Source: Guadua angustifolia (Eukaryota > Streptophyta > Magnoliopsida > Poales > Poaceae). Taken from it: a stretch of 64,000 nucleotides of DNA. Below are positions 34,065 through 46,505 of the stretch, one piece after another. The stretch spans positions 45,232,200 through 45,296,199 of the forward strand of contig CM070517.1 of assembly GCA_036346375.1 (NCBI GenBank), given 5' to 3'. The notes below the pieces were generated by a model that saw only the letters and a list, made by a program, of their open reading frames with translations, had not been told where the DNA came from and searched no databases. The position numbers were made by a program, and so were the translations under genes. The first letter of the stretch is position 1, and each line of letters opens with the position of its first letter.

Positions 34065-37000
34065 ATGGAGAAGAGGAAGGAGATTCTGGAGCTGCGCGAC
34101 CGGCTGGACAGGACACTGGCGCTGCCCGATCTCGCCGACGAGGACTCGTTGAGATCCCTGGTGAAAAAGCAGATTCTGGAGTCGTCTCTGTCCGGCTCTG
34201 ATGAAGGTTTGGGTTTAATCTACTTTGTTCGTGGTGCATCTTTGGAGTAGCTAGATTATTAATATAGTAATAACTCTGCAATTAGTTTTTATCTGCATTT
34301 TTACCGGCCTACTTGTCTAATGTCTGTTCTGTGTTTTTGATTTATGTCTTTATGCCCCCTTTTAGGCAATATTGACCTTATTGCTGAAGCAAGGACCAAA
34401 GAAGTCTCAATTTTTCTTGAAATGCTAAATACTTCAGGAAATGAACTATCTTCAAATATTCATGGGGCACCACAGAAGGAGTGGAAGGTATATGCATTTA
34501 ACTGAAGTTGCTACCGCATTTAAAGAAATTGTTCTGTATATTATGTGATTAGAACATAGAGTAATGGATCTCTATTTTGCGTTATAATGTGATTAGATCA
34601 CTGACTTCTTTGTTATTTTATATGCCATGCTACCATCGATTTCCAGAGTGCAATATTTTGCTTTTGTTTGTAATTTCTGCCTCACACACAGTACTATGCT
34701 TCAAACTTGTTCTCTTGCCCTTTTGATCCCTTATTTTTAGGAGGGATTTATTGTTATACTAGATTTCCATCTAAATTCTTATGAATTGCTGTGATCTGTA
34801 TTTACCTTTTATATTGTAGGTGAAGCAAGATACAGACCAATTACGAGTTTTGTATCGTGAAGGCCCAGAGGGGACCCCATTTCACACTCTCCTTGCTGAA
34901 GGTTTTGCGGATGGACCTATTGATGTCTGTAAGGAATTCTAACTATCAACGTGTAAAATATTGTACTTCGTGATAGTCACTTGATCACACTTCTTTTGCA
35001 TAGGTACATGTGTGTCATGGGAATCAGCTCTATACAGAAAATGGTGAGTACATTGTTTTATTCATTGAAGACAACTTCAAGTGTTGTTCTTCTTTACTTA
35101 AAATTTCACACACATTCTCGCAAAGTACATGTGGTATTCTCAAATATCCTTGAAGTACATGTGGGATCAACCTAAAGCCCTTTATCTAATTAAGAAATCA
35201 TGGCAACATAGTGTTAAGTATGTCATTTGGGAAGTAAACCATTTATATATTGTAACTTTGGACAGATAGATTTATCATTTATTGGGTTCTTGACTCAACT
35301 TCTTCTCATGAAGAGGCCAGCCAAGCTAGCGAAGCAGAGCAATGGTGCAAAGGAGAGCAAGGCTCAAAGGAAGGCAGTGAGCCGTATTGGCCTGAGAGTT
35401 AAGAGTGAATGATTTTCATGATTAAGTTGGCCTGTTAGTGGTTTACACGGGATCCAATTGTAAGATACTAGTGGCTGGATATAACCAGGCTAAAACTAGC
35501 TCCTTTCATGTTGAGGAAGAACTATTCTCCATTTGTCTCCAAATTCTATCTGATTTCTACCCAATTCTTGCTCTTCTACCCTAAATTCCCTTCTGATCTG
35601 AGCGTGCCCATAACACTTCTATACTTTATAGCATGAGAATCCTCCTGTCCTTGAATTCTTATATAAACCATGGCAGTGCTTAGTTGAGAAGTGCATTCAC
35701 ATGCTACCTTTTTTTGCTTATAGCAGCCAGCCAGCCACTTGGCCCACATATACTAACTTTTTAGTTACTACCTGATGTTGCACCGTTGCACCTATACCCA
35801 GTGGCAGAACTGCAAAATTCACGTTGGGGGTGCACACTTCACACGTACAACTCTATACTTATACAATGATTTCGAGAGATCACAAATCCAACACATATAT
35901 TTGGAATTTACTAAAAGTACAATACAAGTAGTTCAAAGGTCTTAAAAATCCTAAACCACTAAAGTTGGAACCAATTCAATCAACAAATTTGGTCCATTGA
36001 AGAGGTGTATCACTTTTCAAATTCTTGGGGGTGCCTATACAGTGTCTCTCTTCAGTAATATGATAAAGACTGCATAAAGCTCATTTTTGCCGGATACATA
36101 ACGATTGGAGTAACCCACTACAGATAAAGTTTGAAAAAATGGGGCTGATGCTATGGCTTTTTAGATGCTACTGTAATTGTATACATATTTTTCAGCTATG
36201 TACTTCCTTGGTACTGGGGCATCTCCATGTTTTATAAAAAAACATTGTTTGCCTGTGGTATACTTTAATGTTTGATGTCAACCTGGACCAAAGGAAACAA
36301 AAACTTAGGCAAATGGATAAATTCTCTCATAAACTGATGAGATTCTTTTCTCCAGGTTTCCACAATACAATCTGCCAACTTTTAAAGTTGCTCAGGCAGG
36401 CTGCTTGAAAAAGGTTCGGATTGGTGAAGAAATTTCTTTGGTCAGGTTGGCTGATGACTAAATTTATCTTAAAAGAGTCCTTGTTTCTTACAGTTTTAAT
36501 TAGCCTTTACCCTTTATAGTTATTGTAGCTAATTTGTTTATTCACTATTTGGAAGAAAGGGTGAAGGTTCCATGGCGGTTTCGAGAGAGAGGCTCTGCTA
36601 CACTACTTTGAATTGGAGTATCTGAAGGAAGATCTTATTGTTGTAATAATGAAAACTGTGCGTAAGTTGATTTTTTTGGTCATAGATTCTTTTTTGGAGT
36701 AAGTCCAATTTATAACCTTGAACTCTAGCTTCGGTTCGATTTTCAACCCTGAAATATGAAACCGTGCAAATCAGAATCTTGAACTTAAGAAATCGTCCAC
36801 TTGCCCCCCTAAACCTAAACCATGGTGGTTTCATCTGATGTGGTATGTCAAATGGTTTTGGGACCTAAGCACATTTTGGATGAAATGACAGCACTCAGCA
36901 AATAAAACAAAAAAAATAAAAGGAATCACGTGATGCTGTGTTTTTCTCCTTGTGTGTGTTTTCTTTTCTTTTTTCTTTCTTTCTTACCTTCTTCTCCTGT

Positions 37001-40000
37001 TCCAATCCGTGGGTGCGGCCTTCGCACCCTGTAATTAAACTCTTCTTCTTCTAATATATCTCACGGCTTTTGCTGTCTTCAAAAAAAAAAAAAAAAGGGG
37101 AAGAAATTGGACTGAACCAAGTAGGAAGAAGGGGATGAAGCAGGGGAGGCCGATGGCTCACTGGCGGCAAGCTCGTGGCGCGATTGTAGATGAGAAGCAG
37201 CATTGGAGTTGAGGTCAAGGTAACAAACGCCAGCAAGATCGTTAGGTGGAAGAAGGGGAAGCCGGAGTTGATGTCGAGGCGGCAGTCCACACCGCGCGGC
37301 TCGATGGAAGCTAGTCGCCATCACGGTTGTCAGCGGCGGTGGCCATGGCGAAGGAGGAGGAGAAGAGTGGTTGTGCCGGATCAGGAGGCAAGGCAGTGAG
37401 ATCTGTTGGTGGCGGTGGCAAAGATGTGGTCAAGGACTCTGGCCGCTAGATCTAACTACCGAAGATGGCCTGCATCTCGTTGCCAACCGTCGACATCGCT
37501 TCTAGCCACCGGTCCGGTTGTCCACCTCGCCTTCGCCTCCGGACCCAAGCTGTCATTCATCCCCTCACATAATGCACCCACATGTACGTCGCCACGGCCA
37601 ACGCCGGCTACCACCTCACTGTCATTTTTGGGCAGATCTCATTGGATTTGCTTCACTGGCGCTAGATCCGCATCACCGGTGCCAAGTTCTTTTCCATCGC
37701 CCCATCCTCCCCACCTCTTGCCATAGGTAATCGGAGTAGGTGGAGGAGGCGGCCCTGCAGCTGGCACGTTCAGATCTGGAGTAGTAGGAGGTGGCTACTA
37801 GCGGTGACAACAATGACCAATGGCACCGGTCTCTGGAGCTCAACGCCGGCCTCTTCGCTATCAGTGCGTGTTGAATTGGAGGAAGGGAGAGAGATATATA
37901 AGGGAGAATATGTTGAAGAAGATGGTGTGGCAAGACATGGCTATGGGAGGGAGAGAGAAGGGAGGGGAAGAGAGAGAGGGGGTTGTAGGAAGAGGAAGGT
38001 GAGGTAGGAGAAAGGTGCAAGAAAATGACATGTGGGCCCTGTATTTTTTATTTTATTTGATGATTAGTGTCGACTGGTGTGGCTACATCATCAACTACAT
38101 GTGCCTGTGGACACTACATCAGCAAAAACCGGGCAACATCAGCTCCACAAGACAAAACCACCCTGATTTGGGTTAGGGGGGAGGTGGTAAATTGGACGGT
38201 TTTGAGAGTATGCAGCTGTAAAGTGGATGGTTTCATGGTTCAGGTTTGAAAATCGAACTGAGGCCAGAGTTTAGGTTTATAAATTGGACTTATCCCTTCT
38301 TTTTTACAAACCTCTCCCTACAGGCTTGATATTTTGTGTCCTAGTTTATTTATTTACTTCTTATTGACTTGTTTACAGATACCAGATTTGGATAACATAA
38401 ATATACAGACACATGGATTTACTAGGGATGGGATTCCTGAAGCTGGTGACACAATTCGGATGGATTTGGTTGGAGGCTTTGTCTTGCAAAGAATTACAAA
38501 GGAAAGAAGCTTTTTCAGGTGAAGTATCTGATGCTATTTTGCATTTCAACAGTTATTAGAGAGCACCAAATTTCATTTTTAGGTCACTCCTAGGCCTTTG
38601 AAGATCGCATCCAATATTCTAGGTACCAAATCAGTGATTTTGTTAATCAAGGAAGTGACTCTTTTTTAAAGAGTGTTACTGTGGATAATTTTTTTGTTGA
38701 AAATGGGAGAGTTCCAATAAGCCTGTTCATATTTACATGATATATTTATGACTTTATCTATGTAACACAGATAGAGGTATACAATTAGGTTTTAATTCAT
38801 TACAATGTAAAGACACCATGTATGTGCATATATTGGATTTATCTTAAAAAATAATTTGTGTATCATTTTATTATTTTTGGTGAAGTATTAGAATCTAAAT
38901 GCTATAATTGTTGTTGCATCAACTTTGTTTTTGTTCAGCAATATAATTTTCTTCAGTCTTGTGACTTGAATAGTAGTGTACTTGATGTCTTGATTCCTAT
39001 TTTGATCAAAGAACTGTTATGCAATAATTTTTCAGCTTTCAGAAATAAACTTCTACTATATTTTTTAAGCAAACCCTTTTTATACTGTTATTAAATAATT
39101 TATTGGCTTTAATAAAAAATTCTGCTACTCTATTTTTAACCAAATCCTTCATTCAGGGCAGTAGCTAATATGGATATTAAGCTAGACTTTGTTCCACCAT
39201 GGTTGATCAACTTCATGTCAAGGCAGCTAATTGGCAGTGGGCATAAGCTGTATCAGAAGGTTTGTGGCATATTACCTTGATTGAATACCTTAATGCACAT
39301 TTGATATTAGTGAGAATAACCATTTGCATATTTGAACTATGGTCTCTACATGGATTTCTTTGTACCATAATGTGCGGTGGGTGAACTATGACACCAGAGA
39401 AATAATGCATGATAGTTTATGTCGAATCATGAGATTCTGAAAAGCAATGCTGCTCTGTTGAGCAATTGTATTTGACTTGCAGGCAGTTAGTACTGTGGCC
39501 ACTTGTGATGAGGACTACAAGCAAGCTTTGAGAGCACCACTCTATGTGAGAATACGCGAGTACCTGGATTCTGCTGACAAGGTGAAGGTGGCTCCAATTG
39601 AGGAAAATGCTACTGAGGTGCTCCTGAGAATCCCACTGTACAGAATCCCCTGACTGTTACTAATCTCACATTGAGCAGTGAGATTGTTGAAGAGGAGAGT
39701 GAACAGAAGACATTCTTCAAGTTGGATCATCTTTCAGCTGGTGCTTCTAGCCAACCAGCTGAGCAAGCACAACTGGTCGAAAATAAACCTTACATAAGTC
39801 CTGAAGTAGAGCAGGCTTTGGGCATATTGGACACTGCCATTGCAATTCTCCGAGGCAACAAGACTGGAAACACCAGTGCTCTCCAAAAGTTCCTCGGTTA
39901 TGATGCAACTTCGAAGGCAGTACCATTGGTTCAACAAATTCACAAACTAACATTATCAATGCAGACAATCTCCCAAATGGACTTCATGCTACCATGCCAC

Positions 40001-40639
40001 CTCAAGAATCAAGGTCAGCATTAAGAATTTAAGAGATGTTTACAGCTTATGTGTTACATTTTCCTTTCAGTTGATGGCACGATTGTTACATGGTAAGAAG
40101 ACGTCGCGATCTGGACTTTCAGCAGTGCATCTCACCTAAAGCATCTAGTTGCCTGACAGGCTTAGCTTTTTCCCATATGAAACTGTTTTTTCTTTTCTCC
40201 GCTTTTTCTTCCTCAATCTTCCCTCCATGTAAAACTTCCGGTGCAGCATCCTGCGCCATGTACTTCTCTTTTCCCTATCTAATATAAATCACAGCCATGC
40301 TGTCTTAAAAAAAAACATGGTAAGACATTGGCAGTGTTGTAATTTAACTTATGTCTTCCTTGATGTAGAGAGATCCATCAAGCTTATTCCTTGCCCAATG
40401 AGAGAGTTCGCGACAGGGAGGAAGATGCTTTCGACAGTGATTCTTGTAAAAACTTGGCAGCTTCTACCATAACAAAGACAAAGTCCGTGACGTTGAGGAG
40501 CACAACAAGGGTGCATGAAGAAGAGAACCTGAACACCAATGGCCTCCATCATCACAGTTTCCGCAATGACAAAGAGTCAAAGCGAGCGAGGAAGACCAAT
40601 GGGTGGATTTGCTGCTTAACCCCGAGCACCATAGGATGA
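34065..40639 (+). CDS. START-domain lipid-binding protein (plant START/Bet v1-like superfamily), frame broken in this sequence
   Basis: Ten coding exons: 34065-34206, 34366-34487, 34820-34928, 35004-35043, 36356-36445, 36560-36657, 38379-38518, 39157-39259, 39483-40013 and 40369-40639. The predicted protein begins with a charged helix (M-E-K-R-K-E), then has the START fold: L-Y-R-E-G-P-E-G-T-P-F, S-W-E-S-A-L-Y-R-K-W, H-Y-F-E-L-E-Y-L, H-G-F-T-R-D-G, P-P-W-L-I-N-F. The C-terminal third is hydrophilic and ends N-G-W-I-C-C-L. START proteins bind a lipid or sterol in a hydrophobic pocket; the ligand here is unknown. Exon 6 lacks two bases near 36575-36587. Exon 9 shifts frame near 39621 and again near 39931-39965. 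The sequence on each side stays codon-like, so these may be assembly errors; otherwise it is a recent pseudogene. Exon 6 also has a weak acceptor (AAAG). Confidence 0.75.
35800..36040. repeat. Dispersed repeat, first copy, in START gene intron 4
   Basis: A block starting TTGGGGGTGCAC and running through AAATCCAACACATATAT to CATTGAAGAGGT recurs at about 59125-59320 with the same order of motifs. It is non-coding and looks like the tail of an unidentified transposon family. Confidence 0.55.
36696..38296. mobile_element. Mutator-like element, 1601 bp, in START gene intron 6
   Basis: The long terminal inverted repeats (about 100 bp, diverged) begin GGAGTAAGTCCAATTTATAA at the left and GGGATAAGTCCAATTTATAA at the right (complement). 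An exact 9-bp duplication TTCTTTTTT lies at 36687-36695 and 38297-38305. Long TIRs with a 9-bp TSD are diagnostic of the Mutator superfamily. The GC-rich interior has no transposase, so it is non-autonomous. A LINE/SINE-type 3' tail with a poly(A) run (about 37040-37098) is nested inside. The interior could hold captured gene pieces, but I recognised none. Confidence 0.85.
40099..40314 (+). mobile_element. SINE or 5'-truncated LINE insertion, 216 bp
   Basis: The element ends in CATGCTGTCTT plus a poly(A) tail and is flanked by the exact 11-bp duplication ACATGGTAAGA (40088-40098 and 40315-40325). Its tail phrase (CTAATATAAATCACAGCC) resembles the one before the poly(A) run at 37080, indicating one family. 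It lies in intron 9 of the START gene. Confidence 0.75.
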
Positions 40640-40739
40640 CGAGAGCCCGTTGTAGGAGGCAAGTTAACTCTTGATTTTTGGATGTACAACGAAAAATAGA
40701 TGTTAAACAAGATCGATGGTTCCCAAATACATGGGGATC

Positions 40740-41130
40740 AAATGGCATCTCAGAATGCAGCTTGCGATCGTTCTAGCGAGTAGATCATATCTTTGATAAA
40801 TATGTAGTGGTTCTGTTGTTGTAACAGTTTGTAAAACATTGTTTTCATGAGAGTGTTCTATCTCGGGGTTCTAGGCGGCTAGACTACAGACCTCATTACC
40901 GGATTGCCCACTTATATACATACATGGGCAGTTTGGTGGTGTTGCTATTAATGAGAGAATTTCTATGCCATGCCACATGAACTTTCTTGGATTATCAAAT
41001 TTGCATTACTAAATTCTAACCATCTTGGTTGGGGTTCATCCAGGCACCCAAGTTGTTCTGCGACGAAGTGTAGATGTTCGCCAGGGTAAAAGCTTCCCTA
41101 GAAACATGCTTCAGAAAGAGCTATTTGGTA
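40740..41130 (+). pseudogene. Ghost 3' flank of a lost receptor-kinase copy
   Basis: This stretch aligns by eye with the 3' flanks of both kinase copies (about 46165-46500 and 54490-55690). Shared landmarks in order are a GCAGCTTGTGATCGTT-like block, GAGTAGATCATATC, AATGAGA followed by a CCATG block, CATCCAGGCA, and GTAGATGTTCG. No kinase codons precede it; the START gene's last exon does. It implies a third, deleted member of the tandem family. Confidence 0.6.
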
Positions 41131-42460
41131 TATAGCAGCTTGCAGGGTGAGGCCCTGTTTTGAAACACACGATATTTTTTTCCTGGTTAATGTCGGGATT
41201 GAACTATTTTATGTGAAATTTATGTCTACCAATCCAAACACACTTAAGGATTGATGTTCTCGAATTGATACAATCGTATGTCCATTCTGTACTGTCCAAA
41301 TATTCATCTATATTACTGTACTTCGAAGCTCTATCAGTTGGTAGCTTGGATCTTCTACTCCCGTCCCGTACTTGCAGGCTTGCCGCTAAACCATTTTCTC
41401 TGGGCACCATTGTCCATTGGCATTGATGCATCCAGGTGTCACTGAAATGTGGGACCGACATGTCAATGGACCTCTCACTCTTTCCTCGTCCTCCGCTCCT
41501 CGCATTGCCCCGCTACAGCTAGGGGCGCTGGCGCCGACGAGGGCGTTGTGCATTGCCGCCATAGGCGCGGCGCTGCCGGCGGCGGCCGGGAAGTGAGGAG
41601 GGCCCCCATGGTGGTGCGGAAGGAGATGGCGGCTGCGGCGGAGATGGGATTTCGCTGTTCTTGGCGACGAACTAACCGGGAAAAGGACTGTATCGATGGT
41701 AAGCTAAGCACTTGGCCTTGAATCCTGGCCCATTTTCTTTCAATACACCTATACTTCAATGCCTTGCCTACTGCAATGCCAAGACTGCGGTTTTCTGAAG
41801 GATATATATTGGCTGCTTCATGAGTAGAATGATCTATTCACGTCAACAGTCTGGCTTGCAAGAATATTTCTTTTGGGTGTCTTGCAACTGCTGCATCTTA
41901 GAAAGTTCACAGTAGACTGGGAGAAAATTTGGGCTACAGAATGTTGAGTCAGTGCTGAATGTACCGTTCGAGGTGTTCTTGGTCTAGCTTTTTCGACCTT
42001 GTATGAAATTTGGGTTGATTTTATGGAATTAGTTACTGTACGGCAATGCAAGTAGAAAGGCCTGTCCATGTTCGCCACTGAAGGACTAGTTTGCTACTTT
42101 GCTTAATATGATACATTAAAATCTTAGGAGTAAGGATTGACCATCTAACCATGAGAGAGGGTCTTAAAAGTTAGAATTGGTGCCAACCAAAGATTACACG
42201 GAACAAATACTTTGTAAAAGAAAGAAAGGAATCCCATAATTCAAAAACATGTTGCTGAAGTGCTGATTGCAGAACCAAAAGGTGGTATCCTTTGCAAGTG
42301 GTTGACTGGTGGGCGGTCTCTATTTACTCCCATGTGCCAAATTTCAATATAATAAGCTTTAGAGCTTGATAAAGGATGATGGTTCTTGGATGGATTCACA
42401 CGGAAGGGCCGTTGAACGTCCAGTTGCTGAAGACTGGCGGCTAAATGTCCAGATTTCGGC
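41131..42460. other. Intergenic upstream region of the receptor kinase
   Basis: A short GC-rich patch (41460-41720) has overlapping ORFs on both strands without recognisable domains. The rest is unremarkable single-copy-looking DNA that should include the kinase promoter. Confidence 0.4.
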
Positions 42461-42467
42461 TCGAGCA

Positions 42468-42476
42468 TATATAAAT
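42468..42476 (+). promoter_or_regulatory. TATA box of the receptor kinase gene
   Basis: TATATAAAT lies 74 bp before the ATG at 42550, a normal distance for a short plant leader. No other TATA candidate is closer. Confidence 0.6.
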
Positions 42477-42549
42477 GCCCCCTAAGTTAAATGCGGCCAT
42501 TGAACATCCTTCAGTATATGCAAGCACGCTCTTGTAGCCACTTTTCCTC

Positions 42550-45500
42550 ATGGCAGGAGCAATAACATTGCTCTTCTTCTCGTTGTTGTTCATGTGCTCC
42601 CATGCACTGGTGTCACCTTCTCCAAGGAGAAGCAACACCACGGCTGATGAGCTCGCACTCCTCTCCTTCAAGTTCGTGCTGTCAGGCCCATTTAGTTTGC
42701 TGGCTTCATGGAACAGCTCCAGCCACTACTGCAGCTGGTCAGGAGTTGTTTGTGGTCATCAGCACCCTGAGAGGGTTGTTGCACTGCTGATGAACTCCTT
42801 CAACCTCTCGGGGCACATCTCACCGTTCTTGGGCAACCTGTCCTTTCTCAAGAAGCTGGACCTTGGGAACAACCAGCTTGTTGGGGAAATACCGCCAGAG
42901 CTCGGTCGTCTCAGCAAGCTTCAGGAGCTGAACCTGAGCACAAATTCGCTGAAAGGAAGCATTCCAGTGACTTTAGGAGGATGCACCGAGTTGACATCAC
43001 TTAGCGCCAGCAATAACCAGCTTCAGGGTGAGATCCCAGCTGAGATAGGTACCTTGAAAAATCTTGTCAAATTGATCCTTTACAGCAATAGTTTGTCTGG
43101 ACAGATCCCTAGATCCCTTGCATACTTGCCATCTATTGCATACTTGGCTTTCAACGAGAATAAATTATCTGGTGAGATACCACCTAGTTTGAGCAATCTC
43201 ACCAACCTCCAGCATGTTGGTCTTGCATTTAACATGCTAACTGGCGGTATCCCTTCATCTTTTGGCCTATTGTCCAGTTTATCTTGGCTCGATTTGGGCT
43301 TTAACAATTTAACTGGGGTAATCCCCACTTCTATTTGGAACATTTCCTCTCTAACAATGCTTTCTATCCAGCAAAATATGCTAAGTGGAACGATACCTCC
43401 AAATGCATTCAATGCTCTTCCTCATCTGCAGAGGATATACATGGATAACAACAAGTTTCATGGCTATATTCCAGCCTCAATAGCTAATGCTTCCGATTTG
43501 TGGCGAATTCAGTTAGGTTATAACTTTTTCAGTGGCATCCTTCCTCCAGAGATTGGAATGTTAAGAAATCTAAAGTTGGTAGAGCTGTCAGAAACTTTGC
43601 TTGAAGCTAAAGAACCCAAAGATTGGGAATTCATAACAGCATTGACAAATTGCTCCCAGTTACAAGGTTTGGACTTCCGTGCATGTAAGTTTGGGGGAAT
43701 TCTTCCTGATTCACTTTCCAATCTTTCCACTTCATTAACAACTCTCTCCTTTGAAGACAACACAATCTCGGGAAGTATCCCCAATGATATTGGCAATCTC
43801 GTTAACTTACAAGGTCTCGACCTCTCTCAAAATTCATTCACAGGAACTCTTCCCTCTTCCTTGAGTAGGCTTAAAATGTTGCAAGGTTTGTCTATATATA
43901 GCAACAAAATAAGTGGTTTGATCCCATTGTCTATAGGTAATCTTACAGAATTAAATTACTTGTACCTCGACAGAAATTCGTTTAATGGTAGGATACCGAG
44001 CACACTTGGAAGCCTTACAAAGTTGTTGGAACTAAGTCTTGGTAGTAATAACTTCATCGGCCCAATACCTAGTGGATTATTCGACATCACCACACTCTCT
44101 GCATTTTTGGATCTATCCCACAATAACTTGGAGGGATCAATACCACAAGAAATCGGGAGTCTAAAAAATCTTGTAGAATTCCATGCAGAGTCGAATAAAT
44201 TAACAGGTGAAATCCCTACTACCCTCAATGAATGTCAACTTCTCCAGGGTCTATATCTCCAAAACAATTTCATAAATGGCAGTATCCCATCAGTCCTCAG
44301 TCAATTGAGAGGTTTGCAAGCTCTTGACCTATCAAGCAACAATTTGTCAGGCCCAATACCCAAGTTCTTGGGGAAGCTTAGCATGCTCTCTCTTCTAAAT
44401 CTTTCATACAATTACTTTGTTGGAGAAGTGCCAAATGTTGGTGTTTTCACAAATGCTACTGCAGTCTCAATCCAAGGCAATGGCAAACTTTGTGGGGGCA
44501 TAACCGATCTACATTTACCGGCATGTTCTATGGAATTACCAAAGAAAAAGCACAGATTTCCAGTGATCCCTGTTGTTATTTCTCTCATTTCAACAATGGT
44601 CATCCTTCCATTGCTCTACAAGCTTCTCACTTGGCACAAGAAAAGCAAAACAAAAATCCCTTCAACAACCTCAATGCAAGGCCACCCATTGATCTCTTAC
44701 TCCCAGTTGGTAAATGCAACAGATGGTTTTTCATCAACCAATTTGTTGGGTTCTGGGTCATTTGGGTCTGTATACAAAGGAGAGTTCGACAGTCAAGCTG
44801 GTGAAAGCACATATCTTGTTGCTGTGAAGGTACTGAAACTTCAAACTCCTGGGGCACTCAAGAGTTTCATAGCCGAATGCAAAGCACTGCGAAACCTGCG
44901 ACACCGGAATCTTGTCAAAATAATTACAGCTTGCTCAAGCATTGATACCCGAGGGAATGACTTCAAAGCAATTGTGTTTGACTTCATGCATAATGGTAGT
45001 TTAGAAGGCTGGCTACATCCTGACACAGAAGACCAAACAGAGCAGAAGTACTTAAATCTCCGTCAGAGAGTTACCATATTGCTTGATGTGGCTTATGCAT
45101 TGGATTACCTTCATTGTCATGGCCCTGCCCCTGTTGTACATTGTGATCTTAAGTCAAGTAATGTGCTCCTGGATGCTGATATGGTAGCCCATGTTGGGGA
45201 CTTTGGACTTGCAAAGATTCTTGTTGAGAGAAGCTCATTTTTCCAACAGTCAATGAGCTCAATGGGATTTAGAGGGACAATCGGTTATGCTGCCCCAGGT
45301 TAGCATAATAAGTTATCTGTTTTTTTATTTATTTGCTTGCCTTTGTTTCTCGTTAAGTGCTTCATCGAATAATCTGTGCTGCTAGAGAAACTTCTAGAGT
45401 TACAGATGAAATTAGTTTTATGTGATGCAACGTTTGGTTTTTGTCCATGATATCACGAGTTTGCTCTAAATTTTGAACTATGACTGTTACAGACAGTCTT

Positions 45501-45905
45501 AACTTTTTCCAAATGTTTGATGCAACAGAGTATGGTGCTGGAAACATGGTATCAACACATGGAGATATTTACAGTTATGGAATTCTTGTGTTAGAAACAG
45601 TAACTGGGAAGAGGCCCACTGATAGCAAATTCATACAAGGATTGAGCCTTCGTGAGTATGTTGAGTTGGGTCTACGTGGTAGAATGTTGGATGTTGTTGA
45701 CACCCAGCTAACTTTGGGCCTTGAGAATGCGCTTCAGATTGCGGATTATTCTTCATACAAACGAAATATTGATTGCCTGATTTCACTACTTAGACTTGGA
45801 ATGTCTTGCTCTCAGGAAATGCCATCAAGTAGAATGTCAACTGCAGATATCATCAAGGAACTGCATGCCATCAAAGAATCGCTCTTGCAGGAATACAAAA
45901 TATGA
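42550..45905 (+). CDS. Xa21-like leucine-rich repeat receptor kinase (LRR subfamily XII), intact
   Basis: Two exons (42550-45298 and 45529-45905) encode about 1041 residues, close to XA21 in length and with an intron at a similar place in the kinase domain. In order: signal peptide (1 to about 20), an N-cap with W-N-S-S-S-H-Y-C-S-W-S-G-V-V-C, 23 LRRs by my count, a C-cap, a membrane helix (about 669-690), and a Ser/Thr kinase. The P-loop G-S-G-S-F-G-S-V is near 733, the catalytic Lys near 760, H-C-D-L-K-S-S-N at 864 and D-F-G at 884. Cys replaces Arg before the catalytic Asp, so this is a non-RD kinase, the class typical of plant pattern-recognition receptors such as XA21 and FLS2. The ligand is unknown. 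All key residues are present, so it is probably functional at the plasma membrane. A broken paralogue lies downstream. Confidence 0.95.
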
Positions 45906-46505
45906 TGAAGCAAGATAGTGTTTGGAGCTCATTCCCGCAGCATTTCCAACCGTTTCCATCGTAGGATAGCTGTTGGTTAACTGAAACTACTGAAATATGA
46001 TTTCTGTTGTGTTTCAGTCGGGATCATGCAGTTGCAGTCGTGCTTTTATAATGTACCATTATTTTACCAGTGTATGTATGATTCTACGTTGGGCGGAAAA
46101 GCATAGTGATCGTTTGGTACATTGTCATAACATGGTGAATTATACAAATTTGGTAGTTTGTCAAATGCATGGGACCAGCAGGCAGCTTGTGATCGTTGTA
46201 GCGAGTAGATGATATCATTGCTAAATATATAACAGTAGTAACAGTATGTAAAATGTTGTTTTATTGAGTAATAATTTTTGTGGTTCTAGGAAGGTAGACT
46301 CCCTTAATTTTTTACATGAACATCTTGGTGATATTGCTACCAATGAGAAAGGAACTGCCATGACAGTCTATATGAACTTTCATTGATTCTCAATGTTGCA
46401 TTTCAAGTCTCCAACCATCTTTGCTGAGATGCACCCAGACAACAACAATCTGGATGGTAACAAACCAAAGTTTTTACTTGTTGATGTTCAACATGGTAAG
46501 TTTTA
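45906..46505 (+). other. 3' flank of the receptor kinase, shared with the other copies
   Basis: After the stop at 45905 the sequence matches, with gaps, the flank of the second copy (54107-55690) and the relic at 40740-41130. It is non-coding. It probably contains the 3' UTR. Confidence 0.6.

Noticed and set aside
36900..37098. Poly(A) run as the end of a processed gene copy
   Set aside because: The preceding tail phrase matches the SINE/LINE tail at 40280 and no exon-like sequence precedes it.
43080..44228. Antisense ORFs of 90-110 codons over the LRR region
   Set aside because: They are shadows of the periodic LRR codons on the plus strand.
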